Part shown: positions 56,950 to 64,000 of the stretch, one piece after another | Position numbering within the stretch: the stretch's first letter is position 1 | Layout: each line of letters begins with the position of its first letter | Origin: Streptomyces sp. 11x1 | GTDB taxonomy: Bacteria > Actinomycetota > Actinomycetes > Streptomycetales > Streptomycetaceae | Direction: 5' to 3' | Assembly (NCBI RefSeq): GCF_032598905.1 | Contig: NZ_CP122458.1 | Location: forward strand, 4,365,001-4,429,000 | Length of the DNA stretch: 64,000 bases | The notes under the pieces: generated by a model | Database searches by the model: none | What the model was told of the DNA's origin: nothing | The model's input: the letters and a program-made list of their open reading frames with translations, nothing else | Position numbers and translations under genes: made by a program

Positions 56950-58923
56950 ATGCCGGAAAAGGCGCCGGATCCAAGCTCTCTCGCGGAACTACGGGATGCG
57001 ATGTCTGTCAGGACAGATGGGGAAATGTCGGGTGGGGTTCCGATCCGGTCGGACCGACTCGCGCCGAGCGCCGACCGGCAGCCGAAGGACGCACACCCGG
57101 GCGCGGCGCCGGGCATCCTGCGCGGCGTGCTGCGCGGCGTGCTGCGCGGCGTGCCACGCGGCCCGCACCCCGAGGCCGTACCCGCCCTGGTCGCCAGGGC
57201 CTGCACACTCGTCGGGCTCGTGGACATCGCCGCGGGGGTGTTCCCCCGCTTCCGCAACAGCCGTATGCACGCCCTGGCCGAGGTGCTCCCCGGCGCGCTC
57301 GGCCCGTTCGCGGCGGCCCTCTCGCTGAGCGTCGGCGTCCTGCTGCTGCTCCTCGCGCACGGTCTGCGCCGACGCAAGCGACGGGCCTGGCGGGCGGCCG
57401 TGGTCCTGCTCCCGGCCGGGGCGATCGCCCAGTTCACCTACCGCCACTCACTCGTCGGTGTGCTCATCTCGCTCGCGCTGCTCGTCCCGCTGCTGCGCCA
57501 CCGCGACGAGTTCCGCGCCCTGCCCGATCCCACCAGCCGCTGGCGGGCACTCACCAACTTCGTGCTGATGGGCGCCGGTTCGATCGTCCTCGGTCTGGTC
57601 GTCGTCAGCGTCCACCCCGGACGCATGGTCGGCGACCCGAGCCTCGCCGACCGGCTCGAACACGTCATCTACGGCCTGTTCGGCTTCGAGGGCCCGGTCG
57701 ACTACGCCGGCAGCACGTCCTGGACGGTGGCCTTCTCCCTCGGCGCCCTCGGTCTGCTGACCGCCATCACCACCGTCTACCTGGCCTTCCGCCCCGAACA
57801 CCCGGCGGCCCGCCTCACCGACGACGACGAGGCACGGCTGCGCGCCCTGCTCGACAGGCACGGCGGCCGCGACTCGCTCGGCCACTTCGCGCTCCGCCGG
57901 GACAAGGCGGTCGTCTTCTCCCCCAGCGGCAAGGCGGCGGTGACGTACCGCGTCGTCTCCGGGGTGATGCTCGCCAGCGGCGACCCGATCGGCGACGTCG
58001 AGGCCTGGCCCGGCGCGATCGAACGCTTCATGGACGAGGCGAAGGCCCACTCCTGGACCCCGGCCGTCATGGGCTGTTCGGAGACCGGGGCGGAGGTCTG
58101 GACCCGGGAGACCGGCCTGGACGCCCTCGAACTGGGCGACGAGGCGGTGGTGGATGTCGCGGATTTCTCCCTCGCCGGACGCGCGATGCGCAACGTGCGT
58201 CAAATGGTGAAGCGCATCGAACGGCTGGGTTACGAGACCCGGGTACGGCGTGTCCGTGACCTCGGCGAGGCGGAGCTGGACCGGATCCGCCGCGCCGCCG
58301 AGGACTGGCGCGGCACCGACACCGAGCGCGGCTTCTCCATGGCCCTCGGCCGCATCGGCGACCCGGCCGACGGGGACTGCCTCATCGCCACCGCCCACAA
58401 GGCCGACGAGGTCCCGGGCCCGTACGGCGACCTCAAGGCCGTCCTCCACTTCGTGCCCTGGGGCCCGGACGGCGCCTCCCTGGACCTGATGCGCCGCGAC
58501 CGCTCCGCCGACCCCGGCATGAACGAACTCCTCATCGTCGCGGCCCTCCAGGCCGCCCCCCGCCTGGGCGTCCGGCAGGTCTCCCTGAACTTCGCGATGT
58601 TCCGCTCGGCCCTGGCCCGGGGGGAGAAGATCGGCGCGGGCCCGGTCCTGCGCGCCTGGCGCGGCCTGCTGGTCTTCCTCTCCCGCTGGTTCCAGATCGA
58701 GTCCCTCTACAAGTTCAACGCCAAGTTCCGCCCCCGCTGGGAACCGCGCTTCGTCGTCTACGCAGCCTCCCGCGACCTCCCGCGCATCGGCCTGGCCGCC
58801 ATGCAGGCCGAGGGCTTCGTCGACCTCGCCCTGCCCCGCCTGCTGCGGCGCCGCGCGAAGGCTCCGGCCCCTTGCGCCCATACGATGCGCTCGGCGGAAC
58901 ACTCGGCGCGCAGCGCGGCGTGA
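56950..58923 (+). CDS. DUF2156 / phosphatidylglycerol lysyltransferase-domain membrane protein
   Basis: 657 residues from the first ATG; ATGs at 57001 and 57025 are possible starts. Five to six membrane helices occupy about 80-285. The soluble C-terminal half (about 290-620) is the LPG_synthase_C domain, with VTYRVVSGVMLASGDPIGD, MRNVRQMVKRIERLGYETRV and LYKFNAKFRPRWEPRFVVY. MprF-type proteins transfer aminoacyl groups to membrane lipids; not all DUF2156 proteins do. Codons 57-70 encode an LRGV tandem repeat from a 12-bp DNA unit. Confidence 0.85.
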   Translation: MPEKAPDPSSLAELRDAMSVRTDGEMSGGVPIRSDRLAPSADRQPKDAHPGAAPGILRGVLRGVLRGVPRGPHPEAVPALVARACTLVGLVDIAAGVFPRFRNSRMHALAEVLPGALGPFAAALSLSVGVLLLLLAHGLRRRKRRAWRAAVVLLPAGAIAQFTYRHSLVGVLISLALLVPLLRHRDEFRALPDPTSRWRALTNFVLMGAGSIVLGLVVVSVHPGRMVGDPSLADRLEHVIYGLFGFEGPVDYAGSTSWTVAFSLGALGLLTAITTVYLAFRPEHPAARLTDDDEARLRALLDRHGGRDSLGHFALRRDKAVVFSPSGKAAVTYRVVSGVMLASGDPIGDVEAWPGAIERFMDEAKAHSWTPAVMGCSETGAEVWTRETGLDALELGDEAVVDVADFSLAGRAMRNVRQMVKRIERLGYETRVRRVRDLGEAELDRIRRAAEDWRGTDTERGFSMALGRIGDPADGDCLIATAHKADEVPGPYGDLKAVLHFVPWGPDGASLDLMRRDRSADPGMNELLIVAALQAAPRLGVRQVSLNFAMFRSALARGEKIGAGPVLRAWRGLLVFLSRWFQIESLYKFNAKFRPRWEPRFVVYAASRDLPRIGLAAMQAEGFVDLALPRLLRRRAKAPAPCAHTMRSAEHSARSAA

Positions 58924-58984
58924 ACGGTGCGGCCCACGCGCGACGGGCCGCCCGCCCCCGCAGCCCCGCCGGAGCCCTGTCGCG

Positions 58985-59470
58985 CTACGTCGCCCGCGCC
59001 GCCCCGCCGCCCGTGTCGTCGTCCTCCGGAAGCTTGCAGACGCGCTCCAGGAAGAAGGCGGCCACTATGACGGCGATGCCCGCGAGGACGGAGAAGCCAG
59101 CGTAGATGGCCTGGTCGCGGCGGGCCGGGACCTCCAGATACTCCAGGAGGAAGACGCCGACGCCGCCGTACATCCCGGCGACGAGCGCGGCGACGAGGGC
59201 GCTGGCCTGGCCGAACACGACCGCGCGGGCGGCCATCAGGGGATCGACGCCCTTGGCCTCCGGCCGGCGCTCCCGCTGGGCCTTGAGCCGGCTGCGCAGG
59301 GACAGTGCGGTGGCCGTCAGGACGGCGGCGATCAGGGCGAGCACGATGGGGGCGGCCAGCGGGACGCTCGGCAGGGTGTCCACCGAGTTCCACAGCCGGG
59401 CCCCGGCCCAGGACAGCACCCCGGCCACCACGAACACCGCGGCCAGCGTCCTGATGCGCAGCTCTTTCAC
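58985..59470 (-). CDS. DUF3180 membrane protein
   Basis: 161 residues from GTG 59468-59470 (VKELRIRTLAAVFVVAGVLS). Four hydrophobic segments are visible (about 8-25, 38-58, 85-108, 125-145). DUF3180 proteins commonly follow folK in actinobacteria, and here the gene is last in the folate run. Function unknown. Confidence 0.85.
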   Translation of the reverse strand: MKELRIRTLAAVFVVAGVLSWAGARLWNSVDTLPSVPLAAPIVLALIAAVLTATALSLRSRLKAQRERRPEAKGVDPLMAARAVVFGQASALVAALVAGMYGGVGVFLLEYLEVPARRDQAIYAGFSVLAGIAVIVAAFFLERVCKLPEDDDTGGGAARAT

Positions 59471-59589
59471 GATGCCCCTTCGACGAGCCCGATGGTCCAC
59501 GGACGCCGGGCCCACGGGCGCCGGGTGGTCGGCCCGGCCGGTGGTCCCGACGGCGTCGGGGATGATCCCGACCCGGTAGACCTTAACGA

Positions 59590-60201
59590 CTACTCGGGCA
59601 GCTGGAGTTCCAGGTCGGCGCGGGGCGACACGCCCTCGCGGGTGATGCCGTCCAGGAGCTGGGCGACCGGGCCGCGGCCGGCGAGCCGGGCCTCCGGCTC
59701 CACGTCGTGCCACGGCGCGAGGACGAAGGCGCGCTCGTGCGCCCGCGGGTGCGGCAGGGTCAGGGCCGGGTCGTCGGAGACGACGTCCGCGTACGCCACG
59801 ATGTCGACGTCCAGCGTGCGCGCGCCCCAGCGCTCGTCCCGCACCCGGTGGAAGGCCTCCTCCACGGCCTGGGCCCGCTCCAGCAGCGAGGAGGGCGGCA
59901 GGGTCGTCTTCAGCACCACCACCGCGTTGAAGTACGAGGGCTGGCTGCCCGGCTCCACCCCCCACGGCTCGGTCTCGTACACCGGCGACACGGCCTTGAC
60001 GCGGACGCCCGGGGTGTCCTCCAGGGCGTCGACGGCGCCCTGGAGGTTCTCCAGCCGGTTGCCCAGGTTCGAGCCGATGGAGATCACCGCCCGGCGGGGG
60101 TTGTGCAGCGTCGTGTCGGCCTCGTCCACCTTCTGCACGACGGAGGCCGGCACCGGCTGGACGGTCGGGTCGCTCTGACCCCCGGCGAAGAACGCGGTCA
60201 T
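59590..60201 (-). CDS. folK: HPPK: 6-hydroxymethyldihydropterin pyrophosphokinase
   Basis: Transfers pyrophosphate from ATP to the pterin in folate synthesis, 203 residues. Motifs are AVISIGSNLGNRLENLQ, PVYETEPWG and RWGARTLDVDIV (with the catalytic Asp pair), followed by TLPHPRAHERAFVL. An N-terminal extension of about 38 residues precedes the fold. The ATG overlaps the folB stop by 4 bp. Confidence 0.95.
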   Translation of the reverse strand: MTAFFAGGQSDPTVQPVPASVVQKVDEADTTLHNPRRAVISIGSNLGNRLENLQGAVDALEDTPGVRVKAVSPVYETEPWGVEPGSQPSYFNAVVVLKTTLPPSSLLERAQAVEEAFHRVRDERWGARTLDVDIVAYADVVSDDPALTLPHPRAHERAFVLAPWHDVEPEARLAGRGPVAQLLDGITREGVSPRADLELQLPE

Positions 60202-60557
60202 ACTCGGCTCCGGGTGATGGTGACGGTCGTGTCGTCGAAGGGGACCGTGATCGGCGCGTTCGGCTTGTGGACGGTGACCTCGACCTCCTGGACCACCTCG
60301 TGCCGCAGACACGCCCGGGCGATGCGCTCGGCGAGCGTCTCGATGAGGTTCACCGGCTCGCCCGCGACGATGGCGACGACCTCCTCCGCCACGATCCCGT
60401 AGTGCACGGTCTTCGCCAGGTCGTCGTCGGCCGCGGCCGGACGGGTGTCCAGCCCGAGCGTCAGGTCCACGATGAAGGTCTGGCCCTCCTCGCGTTCACC
60501 CGGGAACACCCCGTGGTACCCACGGGCCCTGAGGCCGCGCAGCGCGACACGATCCAC
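60198..60557 (-). CDS. folB: Dihydroneopterin aldolase
   Basis: Makes 6-hydroxymethyldihydropterin, 119 residues of one tunnelling-fold domain. LRGLRARGYHGVFPGEREEG carries the family YHGV motif. VNLIETLAERIARACL holds the conserved Glu and Lys-region. GTG start 60555-60557 with AGGAG 8 nt upstream. Coupled to folK by a 4-bp overlap. Confidence 0.95.
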   Translation of the reverse strand: MDRVALRGLRARGYHGVFPGEREEGQTFIVDLTLGLDTRPAAADDDLAKTVHYGIVAEEVVAIVAGEPVNLIETLAERIARACLRHEVVQEVEVTVHKPNAPITVPFDDTTVTITRSRV

Positions 60558-60833
60558 GCGAATCACTCCTGCAGTCGTCGGGAACGGCCGATGTCCTCCG
60601 TGTCGTCCGAACACGGTCGGCACCCCGGCCACCTTCGAATCTACCTGCGGGCACTGACAGCGCTCACCCCCCGGAGGACTCGATTCCACTTCCGTACGGA
60701 CAGGGTTCACCGAGCGTTCTCCCAGGGAACGCGACGGCTCATGGGTCGGAAGCCGCCCCTACCCGCGCCCCCGGGTTCCCAATCACCCCTTGGGCCCTAC
60801 GGGCCACCGGCCCCCTCGGGAGGGTGACTCCGC

Positions 60834-61337
60834 TCAGGAAGGCGACTCCTCGCCCTCGTCGTCGTCGGACTCCGTCAGGACCGGGGACCCGTGGTGCGAC
60901 CAGAGCTTCCAGCCGTCGGGTGTGCGACGGAACACATTCGTGGCGACCACCAGCTGCCCCACGAGCGGCCCCAGCTCGTCACCGCCGTCCGGCGCCGGGC
61001 CGCCGCTGAGGATGTTCTCGGTGCACGTGACGAGCGCGGTGTCCCCGGTGACCGAGACGTGCACATCGGTGAGGAAGAACTGGATGTACTCCGTGTTCGC
61101 CATGATCAGCGCGTACGACCGCAGCACCTCGCCGCGCCCGGTGAGCACCGGCCAGCCGGGATGGACGCAGGAGATCACACCGGTCTCGGCGGGGTCGTGG
61201 TACTCCTCGTCCACGCCCACGTCGGCCGGGGTCAGCCAGAGCGCGGAGAGCGTCTCGAAGTCGCCCTGTTCCAGGGCCTCGTAGAAGGCCCGGTTGGCGA
61301 GTTCGACCTGTTCGACGTCGAGGTGGGGAGCGCTCAC
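60834..61337 (-). CDS. NTF2-like (SnoaL-type) protein
   Basis: 167 residues of the cone-shaped nuclear transport factor 2 fold: ELANRAFYEALEQGDFETLS, WPVLTGRGEVLRSYALIMAN and TDVHVSVTGDTALVTCTENI. A Cys pair and the conserved position between folP and folB suggest a folate-linked role, but no activity is known to me. GTG start overlaps the folP stop (GTGA 61334-61337). An acidic tail ends the protein. Confidence 0.85.
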   Translation of the reverse strand: MSAPHLDVEQVELANRAFYEALEQGDFETLSALWLTPADVGVDEEYHDPAETGVISCVHPGWPVLTGRGEVLRSYALIMANTEYIQFFLTDVHVSVTGDTALVTCTENILSGGPAPDGGDELGPLVGQLVVATNVFRRTPDGWKLWSHHGSPVLTESDDDEGEESPS

Positions 61338-62200
61338 CGCTCACGGGCCCCTTCGATGGCACGGGTCACCCGGACCGCGTCGGCGGTGGCGCGGACCTCG
61401 TGCACCCGGACCGCCCAGGCGCCCTGCTGTGCGGCCAGGGCCGACACGGCGGCCGTGGCGGCGTCCCGTTCCCGCGCGGGCGGCGGGGCGCCCTCGGAGC
61501 CCGCCAGCACCCGGCCGAGGAACCGCTTGCGGGAGGCGGCGACCAGCAGGGGCCGGCCGAGGCCGTGCAGCCGGTCGAGGTGCGCGAGGAGGGCGAGGTC
61601 GTGCTCGGCGTCCTTGGAGAAGCCCAGGCCGGGATCGACGACGACGCGGTCCGCCGCGACTCCGCCCTCCAGGACGGCCTCCACACGCGCGTGCAGCTCC
61701 TGGAGCACCTCGGCGACGACGTCCTCGTAGACGCCCCTCACGTTGCCGCCCTGGAGGAAGCCGCGCCAGTGCATCACCACGAAGGGGGCGCCCGCGTCGG
61801 CGACCACCGGGATCATCGCGGGGTCGGCCAGCCCGCCGCTGACGTCGTTGACGAGCGCCGCGCCGGCGGCGAGGGCCTGCTCCGCCACGGACGCGCGCAC
61901 GGTGTCCACGGAGACGGTGACGCCCTCGGAGGCCAGCCCTCGCACCACCGGGACGACTCTGCGCAGTTCCTCCGCCTCGTCGACCCGGGGCGCGCCGGGA
62001 CGGGTCGACTCACCGCCGACGTCCACCAGGTCCGCGCCCTCGCCGACCATGTCCAGGCCGTGCTTGACCGCCGCCGTGGTGTCGAAGAAGCGGCCCCCGT
62101 CGGAGAAGGAGTCCGGGGTGACGTTGACGACACCCATGACCGCACAACGGTCCCATCGGGGCAATCCGGCCACCCACCCACGCCGGTTCTGCTTGCTCAT
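61334..62200 (-). CDS. folP: Dihydropteroate synthase
   Basis: Joins hydroxymethyldihydropterin pyrophosphate to p-aminobenzoate, 288 residues; target of sulfonamides. Motifs are MGVVNVTPDSFSDGG, VDVGGESTRPGA, LVNDVSGG, VVMHWRG (where many enzymes have MHM), DPGLGFSKDAEHD and SRKRFLG. ATG 62200. Heads the folP-NTF2-folB-folK group. Confidence 0.95.
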   Translation of the reverse strand: MSKQNRRGWVAGLPRWDRCAVMGVVNVTPDSFSDGGRFFDTTAAVKHGLDMVGEGADLVDVGGESTRPGAPRVDEAEELRRVVPVVRGLASEGVTVSVDTVRASVAEQALAAGAALVNDVSGGLADPAMIPVVADAGAPFVVMHWRGFLQGGNVRGVYEDVVAEVLQELHARVEAVLEGGVAADRVVVDPGLGFSKDAEHDLALLAHLDRLHGLGRPLLVAASRKRFLGRVLAGSEGAPPPARERDAATAAVSALAAQQGAWAVRVHEVRATADAVRVTRAIEGARER

Positions 62201-62294
62201 GCGTCAAGCCTAGGCCCCCGCGCGCGGCCGTGGTCCGGCGCTCCCGGCTCCGAGGAGTCAGAGGGCCACCGAGGGCCAGGGGGCCACCGGGGAG

Positions 62295-62900
62295 TCAGTG
62301 GGCCATGATGAGGCTCATCGCCTCGTTGCGGGTCGCCGCGTCCCTGAGCTGGCCGCGCACCGCCGACGTTATGGTCTTCGCGCCGGGCTTGCGGATGCCC
62401 CGCATCGACATGCACATGTGCTCGCACTCGACGACCACGATCACCCCGCGCGGCTCCAGGATCTCCATCAACGAGTCGGCGATCTGCGTCGTCATCCGCT
62501 CCTGCACCTGCGGACGCCGGGCGTAGACGTCCACGAGCCGCGCCAGCTTCGACAGCCCGGTGATCTTGCCGCTGGTGGAGGGGATGTACCCGACGTGCGC
62601 CACGCCCCGGAACGGCACCAGGTGGTGCTCACAGGTCGAGTAGACCTCGATGTCCTTGACCAGGACCATCTCGTCGTGACCGAGGTCGAACGTGGTGGTC
62701 AGCACATCCTCCGGCTGCTGCCACAGCCCCGCGAAGATCTCCTTGTACGCCCGCGCCACCCGCGCCGGCGTCTCCCTCAGGCCCTCTCGGTCGGGGTCCT
62801 CGCCGACGGCGATCAGCAGTTCCCGTACGGCGTTCTCGGCGCGCTTCTCGTCGAATTCGCCGACGGTGCCCTCGCCGTCCAGCGTCACGGGGTCGGTCAT
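62295..62900 (-). CDS. folE: GTP cyclohydrolase I
   Basis: Converts GTP to dihydroneopterin triphosphate, the entry to folate synthesis, 201 residues. Zinc and catalytic residues lie in [11 protein letters not shown] and [14 protein letters not shown]; substrate residues in [23 protein letters not shown] region. ATG 62898-62900. It is 94 bp upstream of folP on the same strand. Confidence 0.96.
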   Translation of the reverse strand: MTDPVTLDGEGTVGEFDEKRAENAVRELLIAVGEDPDREGLRETPARVARAYKEIFAGLWQQPEDVLTTTFDLGHDEMVLVKDIEVYSTCEHHLVPFRGVAHVGYIPSTSGKITGLSKLARLVDVYARRPQVQERMTTQIADSLMEILEPRGVIVVVECEHMCMSMRGIRKPGAKTITSAVRGQLRDAATRNEAMSLIMAH

Positions 62901-62987
62901 GTCGTGCCTCGCTCCTGAGCCTGTGACACGTACGGATGACGCGTCTCGTCCTCGGCCTTCTTGCGGCCCTCTTTCGGCCATACAAAA

Positions 62988-63025
62988 TGCCGCGCCCCCC
63001 AGGCTAGAACCAGGGGGACGCGGCA
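62988..63025 (-). terminator. Terminator of ftsH
   Basis: 13-bp stem with one mismatch (62988-63000 with 63013-63025), 12-nt loop, followed on the minus strand by ATTTTGT. It lies about 75 bp after the ftsH stop and upstream of folE. Confidence 0.8.
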
Positions 63026-63100
63026 ATCATTCCGGGCCTCACGAGGCGGCCTGGGCCGGGAGCGGCACGCTCCCGGTGGCCGGTTCTCATCGGTGGAGGG

Positions 63101-64000
63101 TCAGCTCTCCGTGCTCTCCTCCGGGGTCGCCTCTGCGGGTGCCTTGGTGGTGATCGCCGGTGCCGCGCCGTTGGAGCCGTTCGTCAGTGCGAGCTCCTTC
63201 GGGGAGAGCACCGGCGGACGGGTCGACGGGGTGCGGCGGGAGGAGCCGGTCCAGGCGGGCCGGGCCGGACGCTTGACGATGGCGGAGAAGATCTCGGCGA
63301 TCTCCTCCTTGCCCAGCGTCTCCTTCTCCAGCAGCTGGAGCACCAGGTTGTCGAGGACGTCGCGGTTCTCGACCAGGATCTCCCAGGCCTCGTTGTGCGC
63401 GTTCTCGATGAGCTTCTTGACTTCCTCGTCCACGAGCGCGGCGACCTCTTCCGAGTAGTCGCGCTGGTGAGCCATCTCACGTCCGAGGAACGGCTCCGTG
63501 TTGTCGCCGCCGAACTTGATGGCGCCGAGCCGCTCGGTCATGCCGTACTGCGTGACCATCGCGCGGGCCAGGTTGGTGGCCTTCTCGATGTCGTTCGCGG
63601 CGCCGGTGGTCGGGTCGTGGAAGACCAGTTCCTCGGCGGCGCGGCCACCCATCATGTACCCGAGCTGGTCGAGCATCTCGTTGCGGGTGGTCGAGTACTT
63701 GTCCTCGTCCGGCAGGACCATCGTGTAGCCGAGGGCACGGCCTCTCGACAGGATCGTGATCTTGTGGACCGGGTCGGAGTTGGGAGAGGCCGCCGCGACC
63801 AGGGCATGTCCACCCTCGTGGTACGCGGTGATCTTCTTCTCCTTGTCCGACATGATCCGGGTCCGCTTCTGCGGGCCCGCGACCACACGGTCGATCGCCT
63901 CGTCCAGCATGTGGTTGTCGATCAGCTTCCTGTCGCTGCGGGCCGTCAGGAGCGCGGCCTCGTTCAGGACGTTGGAGAGATCGGCACCCGTCATACCGGG
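63101..64000 (-). CDS. ftsH: ATP-dependent zinc metalloprotease FtsH, 3' part
   Basis: C-terminal 299 residues of the membrane-bound AAA protease that degrades membrane and regulatory proteins. The window starts within the AAA module ([20 protein letters not shown]). The zinc site HEGGH follows, with a third-ligand region (Asp in [18 protein letters not shown]). A family-typical [17 protein letters not shown] is present. The last 60 residues are a Pro/Thr/Ser/Ala-rich tail. The 5' part is beyond the right edge. Confidence 0.96.
   Translation of the reverse strand, partial: PGMTGADLSNVLNEAALLTARSDRKLIDNHMLDEAIDRVVAGPQKRTRIMSDKEKKITAYHEGGHALVAAASPNSDPVHKITILSRGRALGYTMVLPDEDKYSTTRNEMLDQLGYMMGGRAAEELVFHDPTTGAANDIEKATNLARAMVTQYGMTERLGAIKFGGDNTEPFLGREMAHQRDYSEEVAALVDEEVKKLIENAHNEAWEILVENRDVLDNLVLQLLEKETLGKEEIAEIFSAIVKRPARPAWTGSSRRTPSTRPPVLSPKELALTNGSNGAAPAITTKAPAEATPEESTES

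Overview
The window is chromosomal DNA from a Streptomyces or very close relative. The evidence is very high GC with strong third-position bias, many GTG starts, frequent 4-bp stop/start overlaps (ATGA or GTGA), and gene blocks typical of the genus core: sigE-cseABC, Lsr2, ClpC, radA-disA, and folate genes next to ftsH. No phage, transposase, CRISPR array, rRNA or tRNA was seen, so this is a core-genome segment rather than an island.

Layout. 1-5.8 kb: partial proC, an ABC-2 exporter pair behind a near-consensus leaderless promoter with an 18-bp palindrome, a SulP anion transporter, a methyltransferase and a membrane protein. 5.9-16.4 kb: an SH3 protein divergent from a receptor kinase with a PQQ-like sensor, ilvD, a TetR/isomerase pair, a Ppx/GppA phosphatase, a Cys-rich protein, and a 600-residue membrane protein combining sigma-factor-like, anti-sigma-like and BACON domains. 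16.6-24.6 kb: secreted hydrolase, radA-disA (DNA repair and c-di-AMP), an exported protein, an LLM monooxygenase and mutY. 24.9-28.4 kb: sigE-cseA-cseB-cseC, the cell-envelope stress operon. 28.7-31.1 kb: a DHA2 efflux pump divergent from its presumed TetR repressor with two operator copies between them. 31.1-37.7 kb: M23 peptidase, clpC, lsr2, a short N-acetylglutamate synthase and a BlaI-type regulator. 39-44.5 kb: a five-gene leftward NAD/CoA operon (DUF2520, panC, nadB, nadC, coaX). 44.7-49.1 kb: a PLP lyase, a frameshifted ArsR-type gene and a NarL-type two-component system. 49.2-53.4 kb: a MidA/NDUFAF7-like methyltransferase facing an orphan nuoD, then two PH-domain membrane proteins. 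53.6-64 kb: a coiled-coil membrane protein, an esterase, a DUF2156 protein, and the folE-folP-NTF2-folB-folK-DUF3180 run followed by the 3' part of ftsH.

Four copies of a long structured inverted repeat (outer arm core GCGCAGTTCCCCGCGCCCC) sit in intergenic gaps at about 12.5, 23.4, 28.5 and 38.9 kb, plus one half copy at 5.1 kb. Their arms are nearly constant and their loops vary; they look like a dispersed terminator-like or non-autonomous repeat family.

The observations I rate highest are the orphan NuoD with Trp at the quinone-binding Tyr position, lying next to a methyltransferase of the family that modifies an Arg this NuoD retains; the dispersed repeat family; the sigma/anti-sigma/BACON fusion; the leaderless operator-promoter of the ABC exporter; the duplicated TetR operator; and a Cys-rich N-terminal extension on NadC.
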